Of a stretch of 64,000 nucleotides of DNA, positions 27,227 through 36,400 are shown piece by piece (position 1 is the first letter of the stretch; every line of letters starts with the position of its first letter). The stretch is from Anaerolineales bacterium UBA6055. GTDB lineage: Bacteria; Chloroflexota; Anaerolineae; Aggregatilineales; Phototrophicaceae. The position numbers were made by a program, and so were the translations under genes. The notes under the pieces are model-generated. The model worked only from the letters and a program-made list of their open reading frames with translations. It did not search any database and was not told where the DNA came from. The DNA lies in assembly GCA_002428985.1 (NCBI GenBank), contig DIYL01000055.1:324835-388834 (forward strand), given 5' to 3'.

Positions 27227-28105
27227 GTGATAAGTCCTAATGACATTGAGCATATCACCCAACCGTATATTTTAAATGGCTTTAACCAGACGCTAGAGCA
27301 TAAAGAAATTATCGGAACGCTGTCTGTTAAATGTATGTTTAATGGTCGAGCCACCTATTGTATAGAAGGAGCACATCTGACAGTTGATGACTCCTGTTTT
27401 ATGATTTTAAATCACGCACAACCTTATGATATGATTATTGATGCATTGACCGCGGTCGAATCATTTTGCGTCTTTTTACCACAATCATGGTTGAGTGATG
27501 TGTATCGCAACATAACTCTAACAGATAGTCAATTATTGTCTAATCCCTATGATAATACGCAACCGTTCTTATTTTTTGAAATGCCACACGATCATGATAA
27601 TATAATCTCACCTTTTTTGTTCACATTACGGCAACACCATAAGACACAACAACTAACTTCATCGCAGTTAGTCCAGTATATGTATCAACTCATCCCAAAA
27701 CTGATCAAGCTTCAGCAAGATGTCACTGACAGTATTGCCGATAGTTTTCTGTCTGTACGAGTAGCTACACGTATTGAACTCTATAGACGACTTCACCTAA
27801 CACGTGAATACATCTTGTCTAATTTGCATCGTGATTTAACGCTTGACCAACTCGCACAAGTAGCGTGTATGTCGCCTTATCATTTTCTGAGACGATTTAC
27901 AGAATTGTTCCAAATAACCCCCCACCAATTCATTATGCAGCAACGTCTAAACCGTGCTGAAATACTACTGACAACAACGAAAAGATCAGTGACAGATATT
28001 TGTATAGCGGTTGGATTTAGTAGTTTGGGGTCGTTTAGTACCCTCTTTCAGCGAGAATATGGTGTCTCCCCGCGTGCCTACCGAACCATGATTCTGCAAA
28101 GTTAG
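27227..28105 (+). CDS. AraC-family regulator coupled to the dioxygenase gene
   Basis: A 292-residue protein starting with GTG 2 bp after the dioxygenase stop. The C-terminal 100 residues hold two helix-turn-helix units: LTLDQLAQVACMSPYHFLRR and SVTDICIAVGFSSLGSFSTL, followed by the conserved YGVSPRAYR. The N-terminal about 170 residues form a ligand-binding, probably cupin-like domain. It presumably controls the upstream dioxygenase operon. It is not closely related to the three AraC paralogues farther right, which have a different N-terminal domain. Confidence 0.88.
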   Translation: MISPNDIEHITQPYILNGFNQTLEHKEIIGTLSVKCMFNGRATYCIEGAHLTVDDSCFMILNHAQPYDMIIDALTAVESFCVFLPQSWLSDVYRNITLTDSQLLSNPYDNTQPFLFFEMPHDHDNIISPFLFTLRQHHKTQQLTSSQLVQYMYQLIPKLIKLQQDVTDSIADSFLSVRVATRIELYRRLHLTREYILSNLHRDLTLDQLAQVACMSPYHFLRRFTELFQITPHQFIMQQRLNRAEILLTTTKRSVTDICIAVGFSSLGSFSTLFQREYGVSPRAYRTMILQS

Positions 28106-28177
28106 CAATTTTCGAGAAGTTTTGTATCCCACAACACAATACAATGCGGATAAATCAACCAACTAGGTGAGATCAAT

Positions 28178-28588
28178 ATGACATTTGAAATTAAAGATAC
28201 AGTTAACCCGCGCAAAGCAATTGAGTTTGTATTGGCCACGCATAATGACTTTGACAAAGTAAAAGAATTACTGAATGAAGATCCTCGTCTCATTAATGCG
28301 TCTGTTGACATGGGTGACGGCGATTGGGAAACAGGGCTAGATGCGAGTGCACATATGGGCAGAAAAGACATCGCACGCTATCTGATTGAACAAGGAGCAA
28401 GATTTGATTTTTTATGCCTTATGGTAACGTTAGACGAAGTTGAGATTGTCAAAGCTATACTTTCTGCATTCCCGACAGTCGTTAATCGCCGTGGGGTACA
28501 TGGATTTGGTTTACGCCATTTTGCAAAAAAGGGGCAAGCAACACGTGTGCTTGCCTACCTTGATCGTTTAGAGGAAGCCGACAATTAG
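28178..28588 (+). CDS. Ankyrin-repeat protein
   Basis: A 136-residue protein with AGGTGA before the start. Three to four ankyrin units are visible: NDFDKVKELLNEDPRLINAS, then ASAHMGRKDIARYLIEQGAR, then VTLDEVEIVKAILSAFPTVV and a degenerate cap. It has no other domain, so it should act as a small protein-binding module. It is convergent with the AraC gene to the right, with only 4 bp between the stops. Confidence 0.8.
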   Translation: MTFEIKDTVNPRKAIEFVLATHNDFDKVKELLNEDPRLINASVDMGDGDWETGLDASAHMGRKDIARYLIEQGARFDFLCLMVTLDEVEIVKAILSAFPTVVNRRGVHGFGLRHFAKKGQATRVLAYLDRLEEADN

Positions 28589-28592
28589 GGAA

Positions 28593-29600
28593 TTATGCCT
28601 GTGACCCACGCAACGCGGTGCGGGTATATTCCGGCGTCTGTCCTGTCCATGCACGAAATGCACGGAAGAAAGAATTTGGATCTTCGTATCCGAGTAGAAA
28701 TGCAATCTGACCACTAGAATACTCCGATTTGGATAGATAATTACGGGCTAATTCTTCGCGTAAGTTATCCAATTCCTTTTGGAAGGTCGTTCCCTCGGAT
28801 TTAAGGCGACGTTGCAATGTGCGTGGACTAATCGCCAAACGTGATGCAACATCTGCCATAGAATATTGTCCACTGGCTAAAATTTCCATCAAACATGCAC
28901 GTACACGATCCCGAAAATTCGAGTCTGCTTCAAGGTCTTTCATACGTTTATTCAGCTGTGGCTCAAAGATGTCCCACATTGCTTCGTTTGCTGTTAGGAA
29001 GGGTCTGTTCGCATCATGTGCCGAGAAAGTGACTCCATTAAAGGTAGCTTTGCTTACTCTTGTACCAAAGTAATGCTCATACTCATCCAGTTCGGGTATG
29101 TTAATCGTTGTGTGTACAGCTAATGGCACGATGTTTTCACGAGTCGCACGACGGGTAATATGCACCCAAAACGCTAATTCCATCGCAATTAGTGAGGGCG
29201 GGGGTGCGGCATTTTCTGGTAATCCATGAAATGAAATGGTGGTTTGTTTGCTATTCTGACGGACATCGAGACGCATCGGACCAATTAAGGGCTTATAATA
29301 GGCGATGCGTTTAGCAGCAATATTCAAATTTTCGCTACAATAACATGCAAACAAAGGTGGGTTAAATGCTTCTGCTGTGAACGCTTGGACAACTGTGAGC
29401 GGGAATGTCGGATTATCACGTAGGACGACACCAAGCGCATTCCACAGACGGAAATACTCGTCGGCATCTAGCGTCGCATTTTTATTGCTGAACAGATCTA
29501 AAGGCAATTGTGCCGACCGCAATATATCTTGGGCAGAGATACCCAAATCCTTGGCTAATACATCCCAGCCTTTATCAACTCGATACCGTTGTTTTGCCAT
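28593..29600 (-). CDS. AraC-family regulator, arabinose-binding-domain type, paralogue A
   Basis: About 335 residues. ATG 29600 is chosen because it aligns with the starts of paralogues B and C; an ATG six codons upstream lacks a ribosome site. The N-terminal about 220 residues match the arabinose-binding-like domain found with OruR/ArgR-type regulators, opening with WDVLAKDLGISAQDILR. The C-terminal domain has YSMADVASRLAISPRTLQRR and SGQIAFLLGYEDPNSFFRAF. It lies 81 bp downstream of an SDR gene whose promoter carries a 21-bp-phased site. The gap between them is too short for such a site, so the two are probably one operon. Confidence 0.9.
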   Translation of the reverse strand: MAKQRYRVDKGWDVLAKDLGISAQDILRSAQLPLDLFSNKNATLDADEYFRLWNALGVVLRDNPTFPLTVVQAFTAEAFNPPLFACYCSENLNIAAKRIAYYKPLIGPMRLDVRQNSKQTTISFHGLPENAAPPPSLIAMELAFWVHITRRATRENIVPLAVHTTINIPELDEYEHYFGTRVSKATFNGVTFSAHDANRPFLTANEAMWDIFEPQLNKRMKDLEADSNFRDRVRACLMEILASGQYSMADVASRLAISPRTLQRRLKSEGTTFQKELDNLREELARNYLSKSEYSSGQIAFLLGYEDPNSFFRAFRAWTGQTPEYTRTALRGSQA

Positions 29601-29681
29601 TTGGCATTTGCCTTTCATACATAGTGATAATTTACTGTGGGCACGGCAGACACACCATGCCCTTAGCGTTATATTTCAAGG

Positions 29682-30629
29682 TTATACTGTGGCACGTTCG
29701 CCAAGATTATATGTGATACCTGTCAATTTTTCAGATTCATCAAAGAAGCGACGGAGTTTATCCGCATCATAAGCCTCTTCATTCGTTTTCTTTTCGGCGG
29801 GATACCCACGTAGATTAAAAGTGCGCGGACCATAGAATACCCCACCCTTAGCGTCTACTGCGGTCATCCCATAGAGCATCGGCAAGATACCCATTTCAAT
29901 ATTTTGTGCCATCAATGGACCTATAATGCGATACATGATTGCTTCCATGCCTGTACCGGATTGTTCAACACTATTGGCTTGTAAATTACTCATGACAAGA
30001 CCGGGATGTGAGCTATTGACCATCGTATCATATCCAGCCTCGCTAAGGCGTTTTTGTAGTTCGAAGGTGAAGAATATATTCGCTAATTTACTCTGACCAT
30101 ATGCGCCCCAACGGGAGTATTCTTGTTCACCCATGAGGTCATCAAAGTTGATTGTCCCCATGTAGTTGGCGCTACTGCTAACGTTATGAATACGCGCATT
30201 GGGTGTATTCACGATTACATCCAACAACAAACCCGTTAATGCAAAGTGCCCGAGGTGATTGACACCGAGTTGCATCTCAAATCCATCGGCTGTTTCTTGA
30301 CGTGGGATTGCCATCACACCAGCATTATTCAACAATACGTCAAGGCGGTTGTATTTTGCTTTGAACGCATCTGCAAACGCGCGAACAGAGCTCAAGTCAC
30401 CCACATCCAATGTCATCAGGTCGAGAGTTGCATTGGGATATGCTTCCATAATTTCGTCAAATGCGCGTTGACCTTTGGTGGTATTGCGGGCAGTCATAAC
30501 AACCGTCGCGCCTTTTTCGGCGACTGTTGTTGCAGTTTCGAATCCGAGACCACTATTCGCACCTGTGATAACAATTACTTTGCCGTTCAGATTTGGAATG
30601 TTATTTTGTGTCCAGTTTTGATTGCTCAT
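29682..30629 (-). CDS. Short-chain dehydrogenase/reductase (retinol-dehydrogenase-like)
   Basis: A 315-residue SDR. NAD(P) loop TGANSGLGFE (about residues 22-31), NNAGVM, active-site Ser in HNVSSSANY and Tyr-Lys in YGQSKLANIFF. The longer C-terminal part is typical of the WWOX/retinol-dehydrogenase-like branch acting on lipophilic alcohols. It precedes AraC paralogue A in the same operon. Its promoter region contains the site at 30703-30739. Confidence 0.9.
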   Translation of the reverse strand: MSNQNWTQNNIPNLNGKVIVITGANSGLGFETATTVAEKGATVVMTARNTTKGQRAFDEIMEAYPNATLDLMTLDVGDLSSVRAFADAFKAKYNRLDVLLNNAGVMAIPRQETADGFEMQLGVNHLGHFALTGLLLDVIVNTPNARIHNVSSSANYMGTINFDDLMGEQEYSRWGAYGQSKLANIFFTFELQKRLSEAGYDTMVNSSHPGLVMSNLQANSVEQSGTGMEAIMYRIIGPLMAQNIEMGILPMLYGMTAVDAKGGVFYGPRTFNLRGYPAEKKTNEEAYDADKLRRFFDESEKLTGITYNLGERATV

Positions 30630-30702
30630 TGTGTTTATCGTCCTTATTGTGTTTTGTGTTCGTCTATGTCTCTAAGATACACGATAAATCACGACAAAAC
30701 AC

Positions 30703-30739
30703 TAGCACGATGCGACACATTACTTGCATATGGCGACAA
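30703..30739 (-). promoter_or_regulatory. 21-bp-phased AraC-type site upstream of SDR (site 1)
   Basis: Two half-sites in tandem: TAGC at 30703 with GACA 11 bp on, and TTGC at 30724 with GACA at 30735. Each element repeats after exactly 21 bp. Further phased parts exist: GACA at 30693 and TTGC at 30745. The site lies 74 bp before the SDR start codon. Confidence 0.6.
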
Positions 30740-30893
30740 GTTACTTGCTTGATCTACTGATCATCAAAATTGCACAAAGTGTATACATGTGGAGCACGTA
30801 GTGATAAGGCATGCCTTATCACTAAAGTATAGGAGTATATTCCCTTTGAATGATGAGAACAGCAATCATCCACCTGATGTTTTTATGATTAGC

Positions 30894-32099
30894 CTAGTGT
30901 TCCATTTGATGCTCCGGTGTTGGCGCAGTTACCGACAGATAGACATTAAAGGCGACAAGTAATACAGTAATCGCTGCAATGATTGCGGTGAACAAGGTCG
31001 CGGTCAGCCCAATTACTGTTATACCTACGAGACCTACCAGTATGGCGCTACCAAGATAGACATACACTTTAAAGATTTGCTTATGCGGGGTGAGTGAGTC
31101 GTCGAGTCCAAAATCGATCATGGCGAGTGCAATTAGGAAAATGACAACTGCGGCGGTCAGCAGTAAGCGATACTCGTCGGTAACGATTTTGTCGGAATAG
31201 CTGATGGTCTCTGCGAAGAGTTTTTTCATCGCAACACCAAATGCGACGAGTGATGCCGCAAGGAATAAATGTCCGTAAGACCAACTGCCTATTTTTAGGT
31301 TTGATGTTATTTCAAAGAGATTATCGGCAGTATCCGAGAAATACAACCACCACAACGCATATAATACAATGAGTCCGATCACACCAAATATGATTTGTTC
31401 AAGCCCTAAAGCCGTTCCCTGTGAGTCATCGAGCACTTTAACAAATGCTTCTCCGAGAACAATAATCGTGAAAATACCATAACGCTCCAACATATGATGG
31501 GCATCCGCCCCCCATTCTTGTACCTCGTATAGAATGACCGGTTGCGACCACCATAACGTTTCGAATGCAATTGCAGCAAGCCATGCGACCCAATGGTATC
31601 CTTCGGGCAGGAAAATTGCACCCATCCAGATAACGATTCCTCCCGCAAAACCAAGCATGTAGCGTGTGGCATATGTACGGCTGGCAGGATGCGAAAAGTA
31701 GGTTCGCACATACATCAAAATCGTCATCGCACGCACGATAACGTAACCTAGTGTAAACTGGAGGAATAAATCGCCAAATGCTCCGCTTACGCTAAGCCCC
31801 ATTGCTGCCACACCAAAAATTTGTATGAATACGAGTATTCTATGCCATATGTCATCGGCGACATAGCGATTCTGATATAATGTCTCGCCACCCCATGACC
31901 ACCAGACGACAAACATCATGACTAGAAATTGACTAAAGCCTATCAGATTAAGATTATCACTCAAAAAATTACCAATTTGAATTAATGTCGCAACATAAAC
32001 AAGATCATAAAACAGTTCAAGCCAACCTATGGTACGGTCTGTATGCTTATGAAATGAGACATCCTTAAAGTATCTAGGGGGTGTAAACAATTCTGACAT
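30894..32099 (-). CDS. Low-temperature-requirement A (LtrA)-like membrane protein
   Basis: A 401-residue protein with about ten membrane helices. LtrA signatures are clear: RTIGWLELFYDLVYVATLIQ near the N-terminus and HMLERYGIFTIIVLGEAFVK in the middle. The biochemical role of LtrA proteins is not established. AGGAG precedes the start, and a phased AraC-type site lies about 150 bp upstream, which would place it in the same regulon as its SDR neighbours. Confidence 0.88.
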   Translation of the reverse strand: MSELFTPPRYFKDVSFHKHTDRTIGWLELFYDLVYVATLIQIGNFLSDNLNLIGFSQFLVMMFVVWWSWGGETLYQNRYVADDIWHRILVFIQIFGVAAMGLSVSGAFGDLFLQFTLGYVIVRAMTILMYVRTYFSHPASRTYATRYMLGFAGGIVIWMGAIFLPEGYHWVAWLAAIAFETLWWSQPVILYEVQEWGADAHHMLERYGIFTIIVLGEAFVKVLDDSQGTALGLEQIIFGVIGLIVLYALWWLYFSDTADNLFEITSNLKIGSWSYGHLFLAASLVAFGVAMKKLFAETISYSDKIVTDEYRLLLTAAVVIFLIALAMIDFGLDDSLTPHKQIFKVYVYLGSAILVGLVGITVIGLTATLFTAIIAAITVLLVAFNVYLSVTAPTPEHQMEH

Positions 32100-32250
32100 A
32101 TAAGTTTTGCTCCTAAGTTTTCCTATGTGTATGATATTTTTAATATGAACTGACGAGATACGATAAAAATGGGCTATATGTTTCTAATCATATTGGTGGA
32201 TTATTGGCCTACGACACTTACACAATAGAGGATTTAACGCGACAAAACAC

Positions 32251-32287
32251 TAGCGCAAAGTGACAGATCACTTGCAGATTGCGCCAA
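32251..32287 (-). promoter_or_regulatory. 21-bp-phased AraC-type site upstream of ltrA-like gene (site 2)
   Basis: TAGC 32251 / GACA 32262, then TTGC 32272 / GCCA 32283: both elements repeat after 21 bp. A third GACA lies at 32241, again 21 bp away. Together with the terminator at 32308-32338 this is all I see in the 357-bp gap 32100-32456. Confidence 0.6.
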
Positions 32288-32307
32288 GCTGGAAATACAT
32301 AATGCAA

Positions 32308-32338
32308 AAGGGCGACACCTATATGAGGAATCGCCCTT
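32308..32338 (-). terminator. Terminator of the hchA-like gene
   Basis: An 8-bp stem (AAGGGCGA/TCGCCCTT) about 120 bp after the stop. On the minus strand the stem ends in CGCCCTTTTGC, giving a short U-tract. An almost identical hairpin is at 36276-36305. Confidence 0.55.
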
Positions 32339-32456
32339 ATGAAACGAAGAAATACTATTTTGTAGCAACAACTCACGGGCACTTATTGAGCAAGAGTAGT
32401 ATCAATCACTAAAATGGTAGTCATGTTATTTTAGTGATTGGTATCGGCAAAACTAT

Positions 32457-33332
32457 TTACTTAGAGAACTCTTTTAAAAGGCTTTCTGCAACGACTTTGC
32501 CGAGTTCGTCACAGGCTCTTGGACTATCTCCAGAGTACAATTTTCGATCGACATGTACTGCACCTTCTATTTTCTCATTTACGAATTGCAAACCTTGTTC
32601 AGCAAGTTTTTCACATTGGTACCAAGGAAGATGACCGGGTAAATATCCAATAGAGGGAGATTGCTTATCAACACCGTCTGGGAATATAGCCATTTTGTAC
32701 CCGTTGTACGGATGTGGATCACTGTTGTTGACCGAAGCAGCTAACAAAGCTGCTGGACCATGGCAAACGGTTACCATATAACGATCTGACTGATGAATCC
32801 AACGGATTAATTGCCCAACATTTTCATTTTCAGGTAGTCCCACCATTGAACCATGACCACCAGGAAAGAATAGAGCGACATAGGGAGATTCGGTATTTAA
32901 TCCTCCGTTGGTAATCATATCGTCAAGCGATAACGGATTATTGAATTTTGCTTGATGCTTTTTCATAAACTCAATAACCGCATCATCTTTTCGTGGTACA
33001 GACCAGTCTTCTAAAATCGCTGGTGCACCCGTTGGTGTTATCACATCAAACTCAAAGCCAGCATTCGATATATGCATCATAGGCACAGCTGTTTCTTGTA
33101 CGTTATTACCCGTAGAAAATAGCATCCCATTTGTCATTTCAAAGTATCGGTCTTCAGTGCAAAGGACGAGCACCTTCTTATCACCCTTATACTGTTTACC
33201 TTGAAAATCAGTAGATTTATATCCAGTTACTTTATCGACACCTAGCCGGAGTCCCAGTGGTGATGGAATGTAGCCCGGTCCATTTTGTTCTTTGGTTGGG
33301 TAAATGCCAACCATTTTTCTTAACATTTTCAT
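32457..33332 (-). CDS. hchA: Protein/nucleic acid deglycase HchA-like (DJ-1/PfpI superfamily)
   Basis: 291 residues, close to the 283 of E. coli HchA (Hsp31), and co-linear with it. The catalytic Cys is C190 followed by H191 in VTVCHGPAALL, with E80 in NNVQETAVP and the FFPGGHGSM loop. Family members remove early glycation adducts formed by methylglyoxal and show holdase activity. AGGAG precedes the start. It is downstream of AraC paralogue B on the same strand with a 121-bp gap. Confidence 0.9.
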   Translation of the reverse strand: MKMLRKMVGIYPTKEQNGPGYIPSPLGLRLGVDKVTGYKSTDFQGKQYKGDKKVLVLCTEDRYFEMTNGMLFSTGNNVQETAVPMMHISNAGFEFDVITPTGAPAILEDWSVPRKDDAVIEFMKKHQAKFNNPLSLDDMITNGGLNTESPYVALFFPGGHGSMVGLPENENVGQLIRWIHQSDRYMVTVCHGPAALLAASVNNSDPHPYNGYKMAIFPDGVDKQSPSIGYLPGHLPWYQCEKLAEQGLQFVNEKIEGAVHVDRKLYSGDSPRACDELGKVVAESLLKEFSK

Positions 33333-33453
33333 TATTGTTCTCCTGAAATGCTTACAAGTTGTATAGACGCAATGGCTTATTCAACCGGTTGACATGAAAC
33401 CATTGCTTATAACTTAAATTCAATTGCTGAGATTACTGAGTGTTATATGGTAC

Positions 33454-34446
33454 TTATGCACCCGCTCGAACTAGTTCTGGCGTTTGCCCTGTCCATGTGC
33501 GGAATGCACGAAAGAAAGAATTTGGATCTTCATAGCCTAAGAGAAACGCAATCTGCCCGCTACTATATTCCGACTGAGTCAGATAGTGTCGTGCTAACTC
33601 TTCACGCAACCCATCCAATACTTGTTTAAAGTTTGTGCCTTCTTTGTTCAGATTACGTTGTAACGTTCGTCGGCTAACAGACAAACGCGACGCGACATCA
33701 TCAACTGTGTATTGTCCACTTGCTAGAATTTCCATTAAGCATGCACGCACTTTATCCGTGTAGGTTGCCGTTCGTGTCAAATCCTGCATGCGTTGATTGA
33801 GTTGTGGTTCAAAGAATGACCACATCGCATCATTAGCTGTAAGGAAAGGACGCTCAGCGTCTTTTGCAGAGAATACAATACGATTAACATCTGACTTCGT
33901 GATATGCACTCGGAAATATTCTTCATAGGCTCGTTTTTCTGGAATGTCAAAGCTGAAATTTACACTCAGCGGCACAAGATTTTCGCGAGTCGCTTGACGC
34001 ACCATATGGACCCACCAAGTTAACTCCATAGCAACGACACTAGGCGATAGTTGATCTGTACCCGACCCTGCATCAACATTTATCGTGGTCTGATCAGGCA
34101 TAATTTGAACAGTCAAATTCAGTGGACAGACCAGTGGTTTGTAATATGTGATACGCTGAGCTGCGACATTCAAGTTCTGACTACAGAAAGCCGCAAACAA
34201 GGGTGGACTAAAGGTTTCAGGTGTTCTGGTCGTTGCTAGGTGCAATGGAAATATAGGATTATCACTCAAAACAACTGCAACCCCATCCCATAGCTTGAAG
34301 TATTCATCGGCTGTGAGCGTTGGTGATTTACGCGATAGTAAATCGAGTGGCAAACCCGCCTGCCGCAAAACATCCTGCGCTGAAATATTCATATCCTTAA
34401 AATGTACCTGCCAGTTTGTTTCAACTGGATATTTACGAGTATGCAC
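33454..34446 (-). CDS. AraC-family regulator, arabinose-binding-domain type, paralogue B
   Basis: 330 residues starting with GTG (34446), with AAGGA about 10 nt upstream. It is collinear with paralogues A and C: opening WQVHFKDMNISAQDVLRQAG, and C-terminal YTVDDVASRLSVSRRTLQRN and SGQIAFLLGYEDPNSFFRAF. The DNA-contact helices are almost identical among the three, so they may read the same sites. It lies 59 bp after an SDR gene. Confidence 0.9.
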   Translation of the reverse strand: MHTRKYPVETNWQVHFKDMNISAQDVLRQAGLPLDLLSRKSPTLTADEYFKLWDGVAVVLSDNPIFPLHLATTRTPETFSPPLFAAFCSQNLNVAAQRITYYKPLVCPLNLTVQIMPDQTTINVDAGSGTDQLSPSVVAMELTWWVHMVRQATRENLVPLSVNFSFDIPEKRAYEEYFRVHITKSDVNRIVFSAKDAERPFLTANDAMWSFFEPQLNQRMQDLTRTATYTDKVRACLMEILASGQYTVDDVASRLSVSRRTLQRNLNKEGTNFKQVLDGLREELARHYLTQSEYSSGQIAFLLGYEDPNSFFRAFRTWTGQTPELVRAGA

Positions 34447-34505
34447 AGTCGATTTTCCTTTCTCAATCTACAAGTCGTGACACCATAGATGCTAGCAATT
34501 TGTGG

Positions 34506-35318
34506 CTATATGCCTGTTTGTTGTTTCATGAACGTAATATATTCAGTATCCGATAGTTTCTCGCGTGTAGCAATTGTACGTTGCGCACCTGGGCCAGCCG
34601 TATAACGCAGTTGATCCGTACCATCTGTAACAGCGTCATAGACGACTTTAGCAATAACACTTGGATCAGCTCCTCCGCCTTCACTTGCCTTTACACCTGC
34701 CACAAATTTGTCAACCAGTGGCTTATATTCCTCGGGACTACCGTCTACCGTCATGTCAAAGGATGTTGTCCCGAAATTAGACTTAATGCCACCCGGTTCA
34801 ACAATTTTTACAGTGATACCAACAGCAGATAGCTCGTATGATAGCGCCTCGGACATACCCTCTACCGCGAACTTTGAACCATGATAAAGTGTACCCAGTG
34901 GGAAGGTGATTTTGCCACCAACCGACGAGATATTCACAATAATGCCATCTCCATTTTCGCGCATATTCGGCAAAAATGCTTTGGTGACCATTAGCATGCC
35001 GATCACATTGACATCAAATTGTCGGCGCATGTTCTCTTCGGGTGTGGCTTCAAGAATACCGTAGGAGCCATATCCGGCATTGTTGACGAGTGCATCTATT
35101 TTGCCAAAGTCATTGATGATTTGCTCTGCTGCTGTATTGATAGATTCGGTATCACTCACGTCCAGCTGATAGACTGATATGTTTTCAATTTCAGTAAGCT
35201 CAGTTTCTTTCTCTGGTGTCCGCATCGTCGCCGCAACGCGCCACCCGCGTTCCGCGAAGTACTTTGCAGCCCCTTTTCCAAGCCCTGAACTGGAGCCTGT
35301 GATTACTATTGATTTCAT
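34506..35318 (-). CDS. Short-chain dehydrogenase/reductase, tandem copy 1
   Basis: 270 residues from ATG 35318 (GAGGA upstream); a longer frame upstream runs through the neighbouring gene and is rejected. Classical SDR: TGSSSGLGKG, NNAGYGSYG, Ser in VNISSVGGK and YHGSK. It is highly similar along its whole length to the gene 25 bp upstream, so the pair arose by tandem duplication. Substrate unknown. Confidence 0.9.
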   Translation of the reverse strand: MKSIVITGSSSGLGKGAAKYFAERGWRVAATMRTPEKETELTEIENISVYQLDVSDTESINTAAEQIINDFGKIDALVNNAGYGSYGILEATPEENMRRQFDVNVIGMLMVTKAFLPNMRENGDGIIVNISSVGGKITFPLGTLYHGSKFAVEGMSEALSYELSAVGITVKIVEPGGIKSNFGTTSFDMTVDGSPEEYKPLVDKFVAGVKASEGGGADPSVIAKVVYDAVTDGTDQLRYTAGPGAQRTIATREKLSDTEYITFMKQQTGI

Positions 35319-35343
35319 ATGATTTCCTCTCTGTGATCCGCTA

Positions 35344-36153
35344 TTACAATCCGATTTGTTGACGAACCAAAGCCGTAAACTCTGCATCAGACATTTGTGA
35401 TCGCGCGCCGACCAGTTGTTCCCCATCTGCACCAACAATATAGCGTAGTTGATCGGTACCATCAGTAATAGCGTCGTAGATTGCTGTGGCAATCAGCTCT
35501 GATTCTGAGGCAATCGGACTTGACTGCATAGCTGTCATAAACTTCTGAACAAGAGGCATATATGCTTCAGGACTGCCCTCAATGTTCATATCGAAGGATG
35601 TTGTAGCGAAGTTTGTATTAACACCACCGGGTTGGATGATTTTCAACTTTATACCAATAGTGGATAATTCGTATGATAACGCTTCGGACATACCTTCAAC
35701 TGCAAACTTTGATCCGTGATAGAGTGTGCCAAGTGGAAGCCCGAATCGCCCACCCATAGATGAGACATTCACAATCATGCCATCACCATTTTCGCGCATG
35801 TTCGGCAAAAATGCCTGTGTAACGAGCAACATGCCGATAACGTTGACATCAAACTGGCGACGAATCTTGTCTTCCGATGTGGCTTCTAGGATGCCATATG
35901 AACCGTATCCTGCATTGTTCAAGAGTACATCGACTTTGCTGAAGTCACTGATAATTTGCTCTGCGACAGTTATAATGGATTGTGTATCGCTTACATCAAG
36001 TTGATAGACTGAGATGTTTTCATCTTCAGTCAGCTCCGTTTCTTTTTCAGGAGAGCGCATGGTAGCAGCAACTTTCCAGCCTTGTTCGGCAAAGTATTTT
36101 GCAGTTGCCTTACCAATTCCAGAACTAGAGCCTGTGATTACAATAGATCGCAT
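35344..36153 (-). CDS. Short-chain dehydrogenase/reductase, tandem copy 2
   Basis: 269 residues from ATG 36153; a start five codons earlier would overlap the GAGGAG ribosome site. TGSSSGIGKA, NNAGYGSYG, VNVSSMGGR and YHGSK are present. It is first of an apparent operon SDR - SDR - AraC paralogue B. The phased AraC-type site at 36218-36254 lies 65 bp upstream. Confidence 0.9.
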   Translation of the reverse strand: MRSIVITGSSSGIGKATAKYFAEQGWKVAATMRSPEKETELTEDENISVYQLDVSDTQSIITVAEQIISDFSKVDVLLNNAGYGSYGILEATSEDKIRRQFDVNVIGMLLVTQAFLPNMRENGDGMIVNVSSMGGRFGLPLGTLYHGSKFAVEGMSEALSYELSTIGIKLKIIQPGGVNTNFATTSFDMNIEGSPEAYMPLVQKFMTAMQSSPIASESELIATAIYDAITDGTDQLRYIVGADGEQLVGARSQMSDAEFTALVRQQIGL

Positions 36154-36217
36154 GTTGCAACTCCTCATTCATGTATAGTTATATAACTAGTCTATGGTTA
36201 TCTATAACGATCCACAC

Positions 36218-36254
36218 TAGCGAGGTGTGCCAACACACTTGCTAACAGTGCCAA
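36218..36254 (-). promoter_or_regulatory. 21-bp-phased AraC-type site upstream of the tandem SDR genes (site 3)
   Basis: TAGC 36218 / GCCA 36229, then TTGC 36239 / GCCA 36250, with exact 21-bp phase. Confidence 0.6.
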
Positions 36255-36275
36255 GTTATGTGGCAAACATTGAAA

Positions 36276-36305
36276 AGGGCGATACTCCAAGTGAGTAGTC
36301 GCCCT
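36276..36305 (-). terminator. Terminator of the alpha/beta hydrolase gene
   Basis: A 7-bp stem (AGGGCGA/TCGCCCT), followed by TTTTC on the minus strand, about 95 bp after the hydrolase stop. Flanking bases (ATGAAACGA) match those of the hairpin at 32308-32338, so the two are copies. Confidence 0.5.
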
Positions 36306-36400
36306 AATGAAACGAGGAAGTGAGAAATAGGATGCGGACTGTTGTTTATATATGACAGAACATTATCGTATGGCTTTTTCGTCAACCGTATGTTTAGACT

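Noticed and set aside
35319..35492. Upstream extension of the SDR gene that ends at 34506
   Set aside because: It would read through the end of the neighbouring SDR gene in another frame; ATG 35318 has a ribosome site and matches the SDR N-terminus.
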